A stretch of DNA of 64,000 nucleotides from Heterocephalus glaber (taxonomy: Eukaryota; Chordata; Mammalia; Rodentia; Bathyergidae). Where the stretch lies: contig NW_004624781.1 in the NCBI RefSeq assembly GCF_000247695.1, positions 11,717,354-11,781,353 of the forward strand. The letters are read 5' to 3'. Both the position numbers and the translations under genes were made by a program. Under the pieces are notes generated by a model. The model saw only the letters and a program-made list of their open reading frames with translations. It was not told where the DNA came from and did not search any database. Shown piece by piece: positions 48,085-59,476 of this stretch. Each line of letters opens with the position of its first letter. The first letter of the stretch is position 1.

Positions 48085-48935
48085 CTTAGAGAAATGCAAA
48101 TTAAAACAGCACTGGAATATCATTTTACTCCAGAAAGAACGGCTGGTGTCAGAAAATCAGATAATAACAAATGCTGGCAATGATGTGGGGGAAAAGGAAC
48201 CCTTTTCCATTGTCAGTAGGAATGTAAAGTAGTATAGCCACTAAGGAAATCAGCTTGGAGGTTCCTCAAAAAAAAACCCTAAAACTAGAAATTCCATTTG
48301 ATCCAGCTATCTCCCTTCTAAGTATCTTCCCAACAGAGTTAACATCATCATATTACGGGGATTCACGCACACCCATGTTTATAGCAGCCACTTCCTAATA
48401 GCTAAGCCTTGGACGTGGCCTCTATGTCCATCCACAGGTAAATGGATAGAGCAAATGTGTATTGACACACAATGGATACTGGTCTGCCATAAAGAAAGAT
48501 AAACTTGAGTCATTTGTAGGAGAATGGATACACCTTAAAATCATACTATTAAGTGAGATAAATCAGACACACACATTTAAATATCCCATGGTTTCTCTTA
48601 TATGAGAAACTCAAAAACTATATAAAGTAAAATAAAAGATTAAATAGGAATAGAAAGATCTTTTCAAATGGATGGGGAAAGGAGAGATGGGGCAGGGGGT
48701 GAGAGAAAAAGGAGACTGTAATAAAAGAATTGAAGAAAAACAATGAAAATAGAGCTTTTGCAAATGGTCAGGGACCCGAGAGTTGGAAAGAGCAGGAAAA
48801 GAAGGATAAGGCTAGAGGACCAAAAAAAAAAGAAAAATTAAGATGTGTTATGTATATGTAAGAACTCACCACGGTAAATATAATCATTATGTACTGCAAA
48901 CGTGCTAATAAAAACCAAACGAAAACTGAGATGGT
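48085..48935 (+). mobile_element. L1 3' end
   Basis: GAGAAATGCAAATTAAAACAG, TTGGAGGTTCCTCAAAAAAA, CATCCACAGGTAAATGGATA, purine-rich 3' UTR, end near CTAATAAAAACCAAACG. Related to the copy at 61060-61757. Confidence 0.88.
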
Positions 48936-49222
48936 AAAAACTATAGGCTCCCTCGGCTGGAGCGCACGTCGCCCACCTACATCGCTGTGTCCCGGAGCTT
49001 CCTCCTCTGTCTCTCCTCTCCCTTGCCCGCCCGGCCTGCCGTTCTCTCTTGCCTTTGCTGTCTGAGGAAGTGGCGAGGATGCCATCGTCTAGCACTCACA
49101 CTGGACCAGCGCACCGTGCCAGCCCCATCTGCCGCCTGCCCACCTCCTTCCTGGCTTCCCTCCTGCTCGTTTGTGTTCTTCCAGCTGCGGGGTCTTGGTT
49201 GCATCTGTTTAGATTCTTCCCT
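48936..49222. other. GC/CpG-rich segment next to L1 3' end, unidentified
   Basis: Abrupt change from the AT-rich L1 end to pyrimidine- and CpG-rich sequence (GGAGCGCACGTCGCCCACC, TTGCCCGCCCGGCCTGCCG). No protein or RNA recognised. Confidence 0.4.
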
Positions 49223-49238
49223 GTCTTTTAGACTTTTT

Positions 49239-49321
49239 TTCTTTTTTGTACCGGGGATCGAACTTAGGACCTTGCGCTTGCGAGGCAGGTGGCAGAACCA
49301 CTGAGCTAAATCCCCGGCTCC
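49239..49321 (-). mobile_element. ID-like SINE, young
   Basis: TTTTGTACCGGGGATCGAAC to ATCCCCGGCTCC. Target duplication TCTTTTAGACTTTTT at 49224-49238 and 49322-49336. Confidence 0.95.
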
Positions 49322-49339
49322 TCTTTTAGACTTTTTAAC

Positions 49340-49656
49340 AGGTCATAGTGTCCTTGGCTCTTCCCATGGCAGATACTTTAGCTCTTCTCAGAGCCCCCAG
49401 TGGCATCCTAGTGTCAACTGGGGCCTAGTGAGAGGAGTCTTCGTTAACCATGGATAGGGTGGCATAGCTGCATCTCCAGCGTACATCCCACACCTAGTTA
49501 CCTATGTATGTTTTTGCGGGTTCACACTGTTCAAAGCCTAAGTTGTTTTGCAACATTAAGGGTATTTAACAGTTGCCGGTTATTATTTTAATAATATTGT
49601 ACACAAATTCTTTTTAAAGTGATATTTCTTAATCACGGCTATAGCTGTGATATATA

Positions 49657-49694
<38 letters not shown>

Positions 49695-49885
49695 AATAAT
49701 CTAGATGCTAAAAACATATTGGGGTTCTGCAATCCAAAGACTGAATTAAATCAGTGACTTTATATGGATATATGCATGCATCATCCTTCAGTAATCCAAG
49801 CAGAAACTATTTCAGGCTTCCTTACCCCTACAGATATCGACATCTAGGGACACCAGAGTCCCGTATATAAAACAGCATGCCACGG
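49340..49885. other. intergenic, nothing else recognised
   Basis: Contains only the AT dinucleotide repeat near 49650. Confidence 0.5.
49650..49692. repeat. (TA)n microsatellite
   Basis: TA repeats with one CA interruption. Confidence 0.95.
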
Positions 49886-49966
49886 GCTGGCGATGTAGCT
49901 CAGTAGCACCGCACCTGCTTCGCAAGTGCAAGGTCCTGAGTTCAATTCCTAGTACTGAAAAAAAAG
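49886..49966 (+). mobile_element. ID-like SINE
   Basis: GGCTGGCGATGTAGCTCAGT to TTCAATTCCTAGTACTG, A tail. Confidence 0.88.
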
Positions 49967-50466
49967 ACAAAACAAAAAATAAAAATAATACAATGGCATA
50001 CCATTCGTATATAGCTATGCACATCTTCTCATATATTTAAAATCATTTCTATATACTTATGACATCTAATACAATGTAAATGCTATATAAATAGTTGTTC
50101 TACTATGTTGCTTAAAGAACAGTACAAGGGCATAAGGCCTGTATATATTCAATACAGACACGACTTATATTTTCAACCTATAGTTGGTTGAATCTATGGA
50201 CATGGACCCCAAGGATATGGATGGTCAACTATATTCAGTTACACAAGGGATACACTTCTCATTTAGAAAAAAAAATACAGAGTATCAATTTGATTTTTAA
50301 AAATCTGTTGATCTACTTGACAAGAGATATAGTTTAACTATTCAAAGTACTGCCACTTAGAAACATTGGAATAGATAAAACTTATTTCTGTTTGTTATTG
50401 TCCATGTATATGTACCTAATCACCATGCTTAGATTCTAGTTTTAGAGCTAAAAGAGAACTTGATTG

Positions 50467-50544
50467 GGGTGGAGATGTAGCCCAGTGGTGCCATACTTGC
50501 CTGGCAGGTGCAGGGTCCCAAGTTCGATTCCTGGTACCAGGGTG
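50467..50544 (+). mobile_element. ID-like SINE, older
   Basis: GGTGGAGATGTAGCCCAGTG to TTCGATTCCTGGTACC. Confidence 0.82.
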
Positions 50545-50584
50545 GGGGAGCGGAGAGAACTTCATTATTTTCTAGTAAAAGTCT

Positions 50585-50670
50585 CTGCTTCCCAGATGAA
50601 AAACAAGCATAGAGTTTAAGTGATTTGTCAAAGTATACACAGTTTACAGAGGGTCCAGGACCTGAGCTTG
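50585..50670 (-). mobile_element. possible MIR relic
   Basis: CCCAGATGAAAAACAAGCATAG and GTGATTTGTCAAAGTATACAC weakly follow the antisense MIR core. Confidence 0.4.
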
Positions 50671-51159
50671 TCTCTTGGGGTTCTGTGATGATTAGCAGAG
50701 CACCCAGTAGTAGAGTCTGCTCTGACAGTCAGGTCTTCCACACGGAGCCCCCCACAATGTGATGGTGAAGGATTAGAATTTGTGGCCTGATGCTGCAGTC
50801 TGAAAAAGAAACGGTCATGGCACCATGAGATAAAAGAGCAATGCAAACATTACAAAGGTTATATGAATAAAGAAACTTGCCCTTTCCATAAACTTTGTAC
50901 CACAAGTTATCTTATTGATTATATTAATTTGCTTAGCAAACTTTTTTTCCTTCATGCATTGTAGATAAATGCCCAGCCTGTGTTATATAATTATAGGTTA
51001 TGATTAAAAGAATCAAAATCAAATCAGGCTTAACAAATACACAATTTTAGTGTTTTCTTTGTCAATAGAGTATGTACAGTTTTTCCGATACTTATAAATT
51101 TTTTCTTATTAATATGTTTTCTTAAAGATTTAAAATACCATTAAAAAGATTAAAGATAG

Positions 51160-51268
51160 CTCGGTGTGGTAGTGCACACATACAACCCCAGTGAGTAAGG
51201 GGGCTGAGGCAGGAGGGTCACAAATTTGAAGTCAGCCTGGGCAACTTAGGAAGACTCTGTTTTAAAGT
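51160..51268 (+). mobile_element. B1 SINE, diverged
   Basis: GCTCGGTGTGGTAGTGCACA, GGCTGAGGCAGGAGGGTCAC, CAGCCTGGGCAACTTAGG. Confidence 0.8.
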
Positions 51269-51281
51269 TAAAAATTAAAGG

Positions 51282-51388
51282 GCCAGGTGTGGTAGCACAT
51301 TACTGTAATCCCACTGCTCTAGAGAGCTGAGGCAGGAGGCCAGCCTGGAGTACATAGCAAGACCCTGTTTCAAGACAAACTGAAAGAT
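51282..51388 (+). mobile_element. B1 SINE
   Basis: GGCCAGGTGTGGTAGCACAT to AAGACCCTGTTTCAAGAC. Confidence 0.85.
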
Positions 51389-51390
51389 GG

Positions 51391-51475
51391 GGCCAGGGAT
51401 TTAGCTCAGTGGTTCCGGCACCTGCCTCGAAAGCGCAAGGTCCAGAGTTCGATCCCCGGTACCAAAAAAAAAAAA
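51391..51475 (+). mobile_element. ID-like SINE, young
   Basis: GGGCCAGGGATTTAGCTCAG to ATCCCCGGTACC and A tail. Directly follows a B1, but its consensus-like body suggests a separate, later insertion into the B1 tail. Confidence 0.92.
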
Positions 51476-52488
51476 AAAGAAAAAGGAAAAAAAAAGAAAA
51501 ACCAAAAGAAAAAATTAAAAATTACAAAAAGGAGCTGGGGATGTAGGTCAGCAGTAGAGTTTCAAACTATCAGCTTCTCTTGTTTCTCTGAGTAACATGC
51601 GCCACATAATTTTGCACAAAATACAGATAAATATTTAAGTGTTAACTGTGTGTTATAAATTGAAAAAAACAAATTTTGCAATACAGTGTATATCTCTTAG
51701 CCATAGTCTATTGAAAATGGGACAATATTTTTCATGAAATAAAATATTTTACTGAGTATAAAAAGATTTTTTAAAAAGCAGCCTCATTATGACTGTTACC
51801 TTCTCTATTGAATGTCCACCGGATACTATCAGCCTTTTACTTCTGGCCGGGTGAGTGTAAGTCGAAATAAAGGCAAAGTCGTGCATTTGAAGATAAGTGT
51901 GATAGTCCCCAGCACAGAGTGAGACCATGGCAACACACAAGGACACAGGAGCTCCTGTCTCATGACCAGAAAACAAAACCCAGCCATGGTGAGTCAGGAG
52001 CACCGTGGGACAGAGGTAGGTAACAATGCCTGCAGGGTTTGGGAAAAGCTTCACTTTAGGATGGAATGTTTGCCCTGGGCTTGAAGGATGCAGGCAGGGG
52101 CAACAGGGATGTGGTCTGCGGTCTGAGCCAGGTGTGATGCACACAGGAGCAGGGAGAAAGGTGGGACCGGGCAGTCAGACCACCCTGGGAAGGGTTTCTG
52201 GAGAATGCCATCGTAGCCAGAACTGTGTCTTGAGAAGATGGAGCTGGAGGCTTGGAGAGAACAGATGTAGAGCCGGAGTATCTGCTCCAGCTGGGAAAGA
52301 TGTGGCACTGCAGAGGTTTCTCTCAAAATGTCTCAACACTGAATGGAAGTTGCTTTCTCCACACCAAGAGTTCTCCTCGGTTTGGGTCAGGATGCCTGAG
52401 CTCAGCAAGGATTTATTGACCTTCTACACTGAGTTCAGCAGAGCCAGTGAGGTAACCACTGCTTTTCAGCCTCTATATGGCACCAACC

Positions 52489-52490
<2 letters not shown>

Positions 52491-52532
<42 letters not shown>
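52491..52532. repeat. (TG)n microsatellite
   Basis: About 20 perfect TG units at the 3' end of an antisense dimeric SINE. Confidence 0.97.
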
Positions 52533-52533
<1 letters not shown>

Positions 52534-52690
52534 TATTGGGGATCAACCCAGGGGCACTCTACCAATATGCTACATCGCCAGCCCTTTTTATTCTTTGAGA
52601 CAGGATCTTGCTAAGTTGCCCAGGCTGGGCTTAAACTTGGAATCCTCCTGTCTCAGCCTCCATCAGTGCCAGGATTACATGTATGAGCCA
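52533..52690 (-). mobile_element. B1-dID type dimeric SINE
   Basis: ID complement (GGTATTGGGGATCAACCC...) joined through TTTTTATTCTT to B1 complement (GAGACAGGATCTTGCTAAGT, GTCTCAGCCTCCATCAGTGC). Confidence 0.78.
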
Positions 52691-52699
52691 ATTGTGCTT

Positions 52700-53516
52700 T
52701 ATACATCTCCTAATCTCTATACTTACTAGTCAGTCCTGCAGATGAGAAAGCTGTGGTGAGGAAATGGAGATTTTCAAAGGCTTTGCCTGGCCGTATATCT
52801 TTCCTGACACTTTTGTAAGTTGCCATTCATCTGTAAACAAGAGCTTTCCCTATCTAACCTTAGTGTGTATTTTTTAACTCTCAGTTTAGACTCTTCCATG
52901 AGATATAATCCATTCCTATCAGTGTTTGATTTGATGTTCACGGTATCTCAGGTTTTTTCCAGTAAGAGTCTCTTCAAATTGGCTTTTATGTCTTTTTTGG
53001 TATGTGCCCATGAATCATTTACCCACGTTTCCCCCCAAATAAGAACTAGCCAGAAAATAATCAGCCTTGAAAACTAGAGATCAACAATGCCAGCCCCACT
53101 CAGCCCATCCTGGCCTGACCTGCCATTGCTATGCTCTTGCTCTGGGGCTACTCTGTTAGACTCCTTTGGATATGACCTGTTTTGTCTCTCTATCTTAGGG
53201 ATGTCACCCTGTGAGAGCCTAGTGTTCTGAAATGTCGTGACTGTGTGCCTTGGGTTGCTTTGTTTTGCTATTTATAGTAGCTTTTTCAATCTAAAATCTC
53301 ACAGCCTTCAATTCTAGAGAAATGTCTTGTTATTTCTTTGATCCCCCCCACCACCATTTTGCCTATTCTGTCTTTTAAAACTCCTATTATTTGCATGTTG
53401 GATTCCTTAGATTAACCTTTTTTCTCTTCTGGTCATGTCTTCAAATAGATGACATTCTCACATACTGATTATGCATAGCGGGCTCAAGGGAACCACAGCT
53501 TTCTGGCAGGTGAGTG
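52700..53516. other. intergenic, nothing recognised
   Basis: No gene or named repeat seen. Confidence 0.5.
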
Positions 53517-53905
53517 TCTTGGTCACTTTCTTATCGTGAGATAAGAACACCCACACCTTAAAGGAGGAACATTTTATTTTGGCTCACAGTTTGTAGAGGT
53601 TTTAGTCTTTAGTCCACCAGCTCCAGGGCCAGATAGCATGGCACGGGGGATGGCAGAAGACAGCTGATCACAGCATGGCACCTGGGAAGCAGAGGCAGAG
53701 CGAAGGGAGAAGCTGGGAAGGGAGAAGCTGGGAAGGGAGGCACCCCCGCCCCCAGGTCACACCCTCAGTGACCCACTTCTTCCAGCCAGACTCCACCTCC
53801 TAATAACAAGCCGGTTACACACACTGGCTCATAATCGAATCACTTTCTAAAAACCCTACCTATGAGTGCAGGAGGCTTGGGGCAGCAGTTAGACCTAAAC
53901 CATAT
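53517..53905 (-). mobile_element. MaLR-like LTR, copy C
   Basis: Shares order and wording with 55923-56243 and 59285-59812: GGAGGAACATTTTATTTTGG, CTCACAGTTTGTAGAGG, CACCTCCTAATAACAAGCC, CTATGAGTGCAGGAGGCTTG. Diverged, no coding content. The family label is by resemblance to rodent/mammal MaLR LTRs. Confidence 0.6.
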
Positions 53906-54290
53906 GAGGAAGGAACAGAGGGGTAGAAGCCAATGAGACCAAAGCAAGGCTGAAACCCAGCAGAGCAAATATCAAATCCTATAGCTCCACGTCTAGCACC
54001 CGGGGCCAGTTGTCAGGATCTGAGGTGAACTTCAAGCCGCTTGCGTGGGCCACTCCTGTCTCACTGCCAGTGGTGATAGTCCTCATGGCTTCTCTTTTCA
54101 GCTGGCTCTGATCATCCTACGCAGCTTTCCTCAGATGTCCCACACTCCTGGCTTCTCCAGCTCTCTGGGGTTTCCAGTCCAGGTTTGCCTTCACTCTCAG
54201 AGCTTCACACACTGCCCCCCAGAGCCACACTGCCTGGCTTCCAGGGGAATGAATCCCAGGAGGCCAGTTTCCCAGATGACCTTTTTTTTT
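53906..54290 (-). mobile_element. MaLR-like internal segment
   Basis: Parallels 56340-56720 (AATCCTATAGCTCCACGTC / AATCCTATTGCTTTGTGTC; CACACTGCCTGGCTTCCAGG / CACACTGCCTGGCCTCCCAG) and the THE1/MST-type internal region of mammals. No usable reading frame. Confidence 0.55.
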
Positions 54291-54294
54291 CCGA

Positions 54295-54640
54295 ATAAAA
54301 AAACAGTTTTGTCGAGGTATAATTAACATACAATAAATTGGACATATTCAAAGTATACAATTTGGTTTTGACAAATGTATATAACTGTGGAAACATCACA
54401 CAATCAAGATAATGTATGTATCCACGCCCCCCAAATTTTCCTTGTGCCCCTTTGTAATTCTTTGTCCTTCCTCTGCTCATGGCTCCTCCGCCTGCCAGGC
54501 AATCAGTGGCCTGCTTTCTGGCAGCGAAGGGATCAAACCTAGGACCTTGTACATGCTAGGCAAGTGCTTTACCACTAAGCCACCCACACTTCCAGCCCTG
54601 ATCTGCTTTCTGACAGTGGAAATTAGTTTTTAGTTTCTCT
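54295..54640 (-). mobile_element. old L1 3' end, split by a SINE
   Basis: GAGGTATAATTAACATACAA, CAAAGTATACAATTTGGTTT, ATCACACAATCAAGATAATG match antisense 3' ends of old mammalian L1s. Confidence 0.7.
54521..54600 (-). mobile_element. older tRNA-derived SINE inside L1
   Basis: GAAGGGATCAAACCTAGGAC to CACCCACACTTCCAGCCC. CTGCTTTCTGGCAG / CTGCTTTCTGACAG flank it. Confidence 0.82.
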
Positions 54641-54735
54641 TTCTTTCCTTCCCTCTTTCCTTCCCTCTTTCCTTCCTTTTTTTATTTCCTTCTTTTCCTT
54701 TGTTTCCTCTTTCTTTCTTTCTTTTTTTCCCTTAA
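54641..54735. repeat. polypyrimidine tract
   Basis: (TTCC)n and (CTTT)n runs left of an antisense L1 3' end, consistent with its expanded A/G-rich tail. Confidence 0.9.
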
Positions 54736-55300
54736 ATTCTTTTATTGGTACATTTTAAGTATACAATATGTTTACATTTATCATTGGGTGCTTGTACCTG
54801 TACATGATGTATCTTGGTTCTTACTTTTTCCCCCATTACCTGTGTGCCCTTCACCCCTCCACCCTTCCCTATTTACATAGACTTTGTTTCCATTTTTTTT
54901 CTTTTCTCATAATTTTTCCTTTCCTTTCTTTCCTTTCCCCTTCCCCTCCCACCACCCCTAAACCTTTGGACCTTTTCCTCCTATTTCAAATTATCAATTA
55001 TTCGTTTTAATTATTTTAATCCTTATTTACACTTTCAATTTCTCACACCAGAGAAACTATTTGGTATTTGCACATGTGTGTCCTATTTATTTCACTTAAT
55101 AGTATGGCCTCAATATGCATCCATTTAGCTATAAATGACTCTAGTTTCTCGTTCTTTATGACTGAATAGTACTCCATTTTATTAAAAAAAAAACAAACGC
55201 ATCTTCTTTATCCAGTTTCCAGTTGATGGGCACTTGGGCTGTTTCCAAGCTTTAGCTACTACAAACTGTGCCTCTATAAACATGGGTCTATAGGTGGCCT
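54736..55300 (-). mobile_element. L1 3' end, 5' truncated
   Basis: 3' UTR and last part of ORF2 region (TTATTGGTACATTTTAAGTA, CTATTTACATAGACTTTGTT, GAATAGTACTCCATTTTATT, GATGGGCACTTGGGCTGTTT). Very close to 57033-57590. Confidence 0.9.
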
Positions 55301-55922
55301 TTCTTGAGAGCTCTCTTCTTAAAGCAAAGTCTTTCATTTTTCCACCCTGGAGTCTGAATGGGGGTGGAGGTGTATTTCAGATCCCACCCATACCCTCAAG
55401 GCATCCTCTTGGCTTCTAACCTTTTTGGCAACCAAACTCTCCTCTGCTCAGACTTTACAGGCCCCAACTTCACAGAAGCTTCTTTTCTGGTGAAACTCAA
55501 AACTTTTAAAATCACTCAACTGTAGTTTTTGTTCTTGATCCTCAGTGTAGAGCTGGATAAAAGCCTCCAACAGTACCCATGCTACCACAAGCGCAAGGTC
55601 CTAAATTAGATCTCCAGTACTGGGGGAGGGGAAAGCAAAATGTAGACAAAATTTTTGCCAGAGCATAACACACATGGCCTATAGAGTCCTTGTTCCCACC
55701 TAAAACCTCCATAGCTTGGTCTTTACCATTTAAGTTTTTGTCAGCATTCTGGTCTCTGAACTTTGACCAGAGTCTTGTATCAAGATTAAGGCTGCTTCTC
55801 CAGCTGGTCAGTATCTCCAAGCCTTTCCCAAATCCTCCCAAGCACTAGTTCAAAGGTTTCTGAACCATGTGCTCAGGTAGCATCACAGCAATGGCTGCAC
55901 TTCTCTGGAATCAAAATCTGTC
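55301..55922 (-). mobile_element. MaLR-like internal segment
   Basis: Parallels 58755-59284: TTTACAGGCCCCAACTTC / TTTACAGGTCCTTCCTTT, CATTCTGGTCTCTGAACT / CATTCTGGTCTTCTGAGC, CTCCAGCTGGTCAGTATCTCC / CTCCAGCCAGTGTCTCC. A short ID fragment sits at 55578-55622. Confidence 0.55.
55578..55622 (+). mobile_element. ID-like SINE fragment
   Basis: CACAAGCGCAAGGTCCTAAA and CTCCAGTACTGGGG only. Confidence 0.5.
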
Positions 55923-56243
55923 TTAGTTATTTTCTTGTCACTGAGACACAATACTGACATCCACAACTTAGAGGAGAAATGTTTTATTTTGGCTCACAGT
56001 TTGTAGAGGTCTAGTCCATAGTTGGCTTGCTTCAAGGCCTGCCAGCATGGTGGAGGGGCATGATGGGGGGACATTGCTCACTGCACAAGGGACAATAAGC
56101 AGAGAGGGCAGAGGAGCTAGAAAGCTTTCCAGGCCATGCCCCAGGGACCCTCCTCCTCCAACCAAACCACACCTTCTTTGAAAGCCCCACCTATGAGTGC
56201 CTGAGGCTGCTTTAGGGAACGTTTTAAATCTAAATGATAACAT
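55923..56243 (-). mobile_element. MaLR-like LTR, copy D
   Basis: GTCACTGAGACACAATACTG, ATGTTTTATTTTGGCTCACAG, CATGGTGGAGGGGCATGATG, CTATGAGTGCCTGAGGCTGC. Lies between two internal-type segments. Confidence 0.6.
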
Positions 56244-57032
56244 TCTGCCCTGGCTCCCAAAGGACTGTTGGACATTACTTTATATAAAATACATTTAGTC
56301 CATCTTTATGAGTTGCCAAAATTTTAACAATTCCAGCATTGCACAAGGTAAACATTCCCATTCCAAAAGGGAGGAAAGGGGAGACAGAAACCCATGGGAC
56401 CAAAGCAAAACCAAAATTCATCAGGGAAACATTAAATCCTATTGCTTTGTGTCCAGCACCCTGAGCAAGATATGAATTCCACATGGCTTGGATGTCCCTG
56501 CCCCTATGGCATTGCCAGTGGTTGTAGCCCTCATGGCTCTTTTCCTGGGCTGGCTTTGATCATTTCTTGGAGCTTTCCTCAGAAGCTCTACATTCCTAAT
56601 TTCTCCAACTTTCCAGGGTTTCCATGGCTTCTTTCTCACAGCCTCACACAGTGCCCTACCTGGGCCACACTGCCTGGCCTCCCAGACTTTCTGAAATCTG
56701 GGTAGAAGCCTCCATGATCCCATAACTCATGCATTCTGCATGTCTATAAAACCAGTACCATGTGGATAATGGCAAAATCCACTGCCAATTCAAGCAGTTA
56801 GCGCACTCCCTTGAATCATAGCTGTGGAGGCCTCTGAGTGCCTGGATGACTGAGCACAGTGAACCAAATCCTAGGCAAATTTCCTAGGCATCCTTTTTCA
56901 AGCCAGGTGCCCTGAGACTCTTCTCAAAGCAATCTTTCACTTTTGCAACTCTGAGCCCAGGAAGAATGGAATCTTGCCGCTTGCTATGATGTCCTTAAGC
57001 CATCTTTTCTGTTGTCCTGTGACAAAGTACTA
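56244..57032 (-). mobile_element. MaLR-like internal segment
   Basis: GGATGTCCCTGCCCCTATGG, GCATTGCCAGTGGTTGTAGC, GGTAGAAGCCTCCATGATCC and CATGCATTCTGCATGTC resemble the THE1/MST-type internal region read antisense. Non-coding relic. Confidence 0.6.
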
Positions 57033-58748
57033 GGCTTTTTTTTTTGCTTAAATTATTTTATTGGTACACTTTAGGTATATGGTACATTTACATTTATCAT
57101 TGGGTGCTTGTACCTGTACATGATGCATCTTGGTTCTTATTTTTTCCCCATTACCTGTGCGCCCTTCACCCCTAAACCCTTCCCTATTTACATACTTCGT
57201 TTCCATTTTTTTTCTTTTCTCATAATTTTTCCTTTCCATTGTTTCCTTTCCCCACCTCCTCCCACCACCCCTACCCTTTTGGATCTTTTCCTATTTCAAA
57301 GTATCAATTATTAGTTATTAATCCTTTTAATGCTTATTACACTCTCAGTTTCTCACACTAGAGAAACTATTCGGTATTTACACATGTGTGTCCTATTTAT
57401 TTCACTTAAGAATATGGCCTCAATATGCATCCATTAAGCTATAAATGACTCCAGTTTCTCATTCTTTATGGCGGAGTAATACTCCATTTTATTAAAAAAT
57501 CACATTTTCTTTGTCCACTCTCCAATTGATGGGCACTTGGGCTGTTTCCAAGCTTTAGCTATTACAAACTATGCCACTATAAACATGCGTGTGCATATAT
57601 TGCTGTGGTATGATTCTTTTAATTATTTTGGGAAAATATGCAGCAGGGAAATAGCTGGGTCAAATGGGACCTGTAGCCCTAGTTCTTTGAGGTATCTCCA
57701 CACTGATTGCCATAGTGGTTGCACCAGTCTGCACTCCCACCAGCAATGGAGAAGGGTTCCTTTCNNNNNNNNNNNNNNNNNNNNNNNNNNNNNNNNNNNN
57801 NNNNNNNNNNNNNNNNNNNNNNNNNNNNNNNNNNNNNNNNNNNNNNNNNNNNNNNNNNNNNNNNNNNNNNNNNNNNNNNNNNNNNNNNNNNNNNNNNNNN
57901 NNNNNNNNNNNNNNNNNNNNNNNNNNNNNNNNNNNNNNNNNNNNNNNNNNNNNNNNNNNNNNNNNNNNNNNNNNNNNNNNNNNNNNNNNNNNNNNNNNNN
58001 NNNNNNNNNNNNNNNNNNNNNNNNNNNNNNNNNNNNNNNNNNNNNNNNNNNNNNNNNNNNNNNNNNNNNNNNNNNNNNNNNNNNNNNNNNNNNNNNNNNN
58101 NNNNNNNNNNNNNNNNNNNNNNNNNNNNNNNNNNNNNNNNNNNNNNNNNNNNNNNNNNNNNNNNNNNNNNNNNNNNNNNNNNNNNNNNNNNNNNNNNNNN
58201 NNNNNNNNNNNNNNNNNNNNNNNNNNNNNNNNNNNNNNNNNNNNNNNNNNNNNNNNNNNNNNNNNNNNNNNNNNNNNNNNNNNNNNNNNNNNNNNNNNNN
58301 NNNNNNNNNNNNNNNNNNNNNNNNNNNNNNNNNNNNNNNNNNNNNNNNNNNNNNNNNNNNNNNNNNNNNNNNNNNNNNNNNNNNNNNNNNNNNNNNNNNN
58401 NNNNNNNNNNNNNNNNNNNNNNNNNNNNNNNNNNNNNNNNNNNNNNNNNNNNNNNNNNNNNNNNNNNNNNNNNNNNNNNNNNNNNNNNNNNNNNNNNNNN
58501 NNNNNNNNNNNNNNNNNNNNNNNNNNNNNNNNNNNNNNNNNNNNNNNNNNNNNNNNNNNNNNNNNNNNNNNNNNNNNNNGCTATTTTCACTATATTGATT
58601 CTTCCTACCCAGAAAGAAGGGATGTCTTTCCATTTTCTTATATCCTCCTCAATCTCCTTTTTCAGGGTGCTATAGTTTTCAGCATAGAGGTCTTTTGCTT
58701 CCTTTGTTAGATTGATTCCTAGATATTTCATTTCTTTGGATGCTACCT
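57033..58748 (-). mobile_element. L1, ORF2 3' part and 3' UTR, interrupted by assembly gap
   Basis: Left of the gap (57623-57764, - strand) the ORF2 C-terminus reads [17 protein letters not shown]...HIFPK then stop. Right of it (58580-58731) reads [20 protein letters not shown]...GRINIVKI, an upstream ORF2 part. Both are open and close to active L1 ORF2, so this copy is young. CTAGGCTT at 57032 and 58748 may be the target duplication, which would make it a 5' truncated insertion of ~1.7 kb. Confidence 0.92.
57765..58579. other. assembly gap, 815 N
   Basis: Run of N inside the L1. Reading frames spanning it are artefacts. Confidence 1.
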
Positions 58749-59284
58749 AGGCTTCTTTTTAATGGTAATCTTTCCAGCAACCAAGCTCTGCACTGCTCTA
58801 ACTTTACAGGTCCTTCCTTTATGGGAAAACTAAACCCTTTTCAAATGGGCTTTTGGCCTCTGATTTTCAGTATAAACCTGGTAAAAGCAGCAAGCAGTAT
58901 TCATGCAACAGCCTGAACATTAGACTGCTTTGCAATTTCCTCTGCCAGATTAATTAATCCACCACCCATAGTCTCAGTCTCCAGTAAAATCTCAGGACAT
59001 GAGCAAAATCTAGACAAAATTCCCACCAGACCATAAAACACACAATTGCCAAGGGAGTCCTTATTCCCAACTGAAATCTCTTGAGGCTGATCTTTGCTGG
59101 CTGCATTACTATCACCATTCTGGTCTTCTGAGCTCTGATCAGAATCTTCATCAAGTCTGGCTCACAGCCAAATTTAGGGCTACTTCTCCAGCCAGTGTCT
59201 CCAAACCTTTCCGGATTCCCCCTGTGAAAGTTTCAAAGGCTTCTGAATCACATGGCCAAGTACCACTTCTAAGGTACCAAAATA
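58749..59284 (-). mobile_element. MaLR-like internal segment
   Basis: Parallels 55301-55922 (see there); borders the LTR-like copy B. Confidence 0.55.
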
Positions 59285-59331
59285 TATCTTAAATCACTTT
59301 CTCATCACTGAGACACAGTACTGGAAACTTG

Positions 59332-59336
<5 letters not shown>

Positions 59337-59388
<52 letters not shown>
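59337..59388. repeat. (TA)n microsatellite
   Basis: About 25 TA units between a SINE target duplication and the SINE body: an expanded SINE tail. Confidence 0.96.
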
Positions 59389-59392
<4 letters not shown>

Positions 59393-59476
59393 GGGGGGTA
59401 CCAGGGATCGAATTCAGGACCTTGTGCTTGTGAGGCAGGTGGCAGAACCACTGAGCTAAATCCCAGGCCCGTGGAC
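59389..59476 (-). mobile_element. ID-like SINE
   Basis: GGGTACCAGGGATCGAATTC to AAATCCCAGGCCC. ACTTGCATTTTA at 59327-59338 and 59477-59488 bounds SINE plus TA repeat. Confidence 0.94.

Noticed and set aside
52491..52532. CRISPR-like repeat array
   Set aside because: Perfect dinucleotide microsatellite, no spacer structure; eukaryotic context.
52026..52598. 190-codon + strand frame
   Set aside because: It runs through a TG microsatellite (Cys-Val repeats) and an antisense SINE; no recognisable protein.
57537..58731. Several 320-350-codon frames
   Set aside because: They exist only because the N run is read as open; the real content at both ends is L1.
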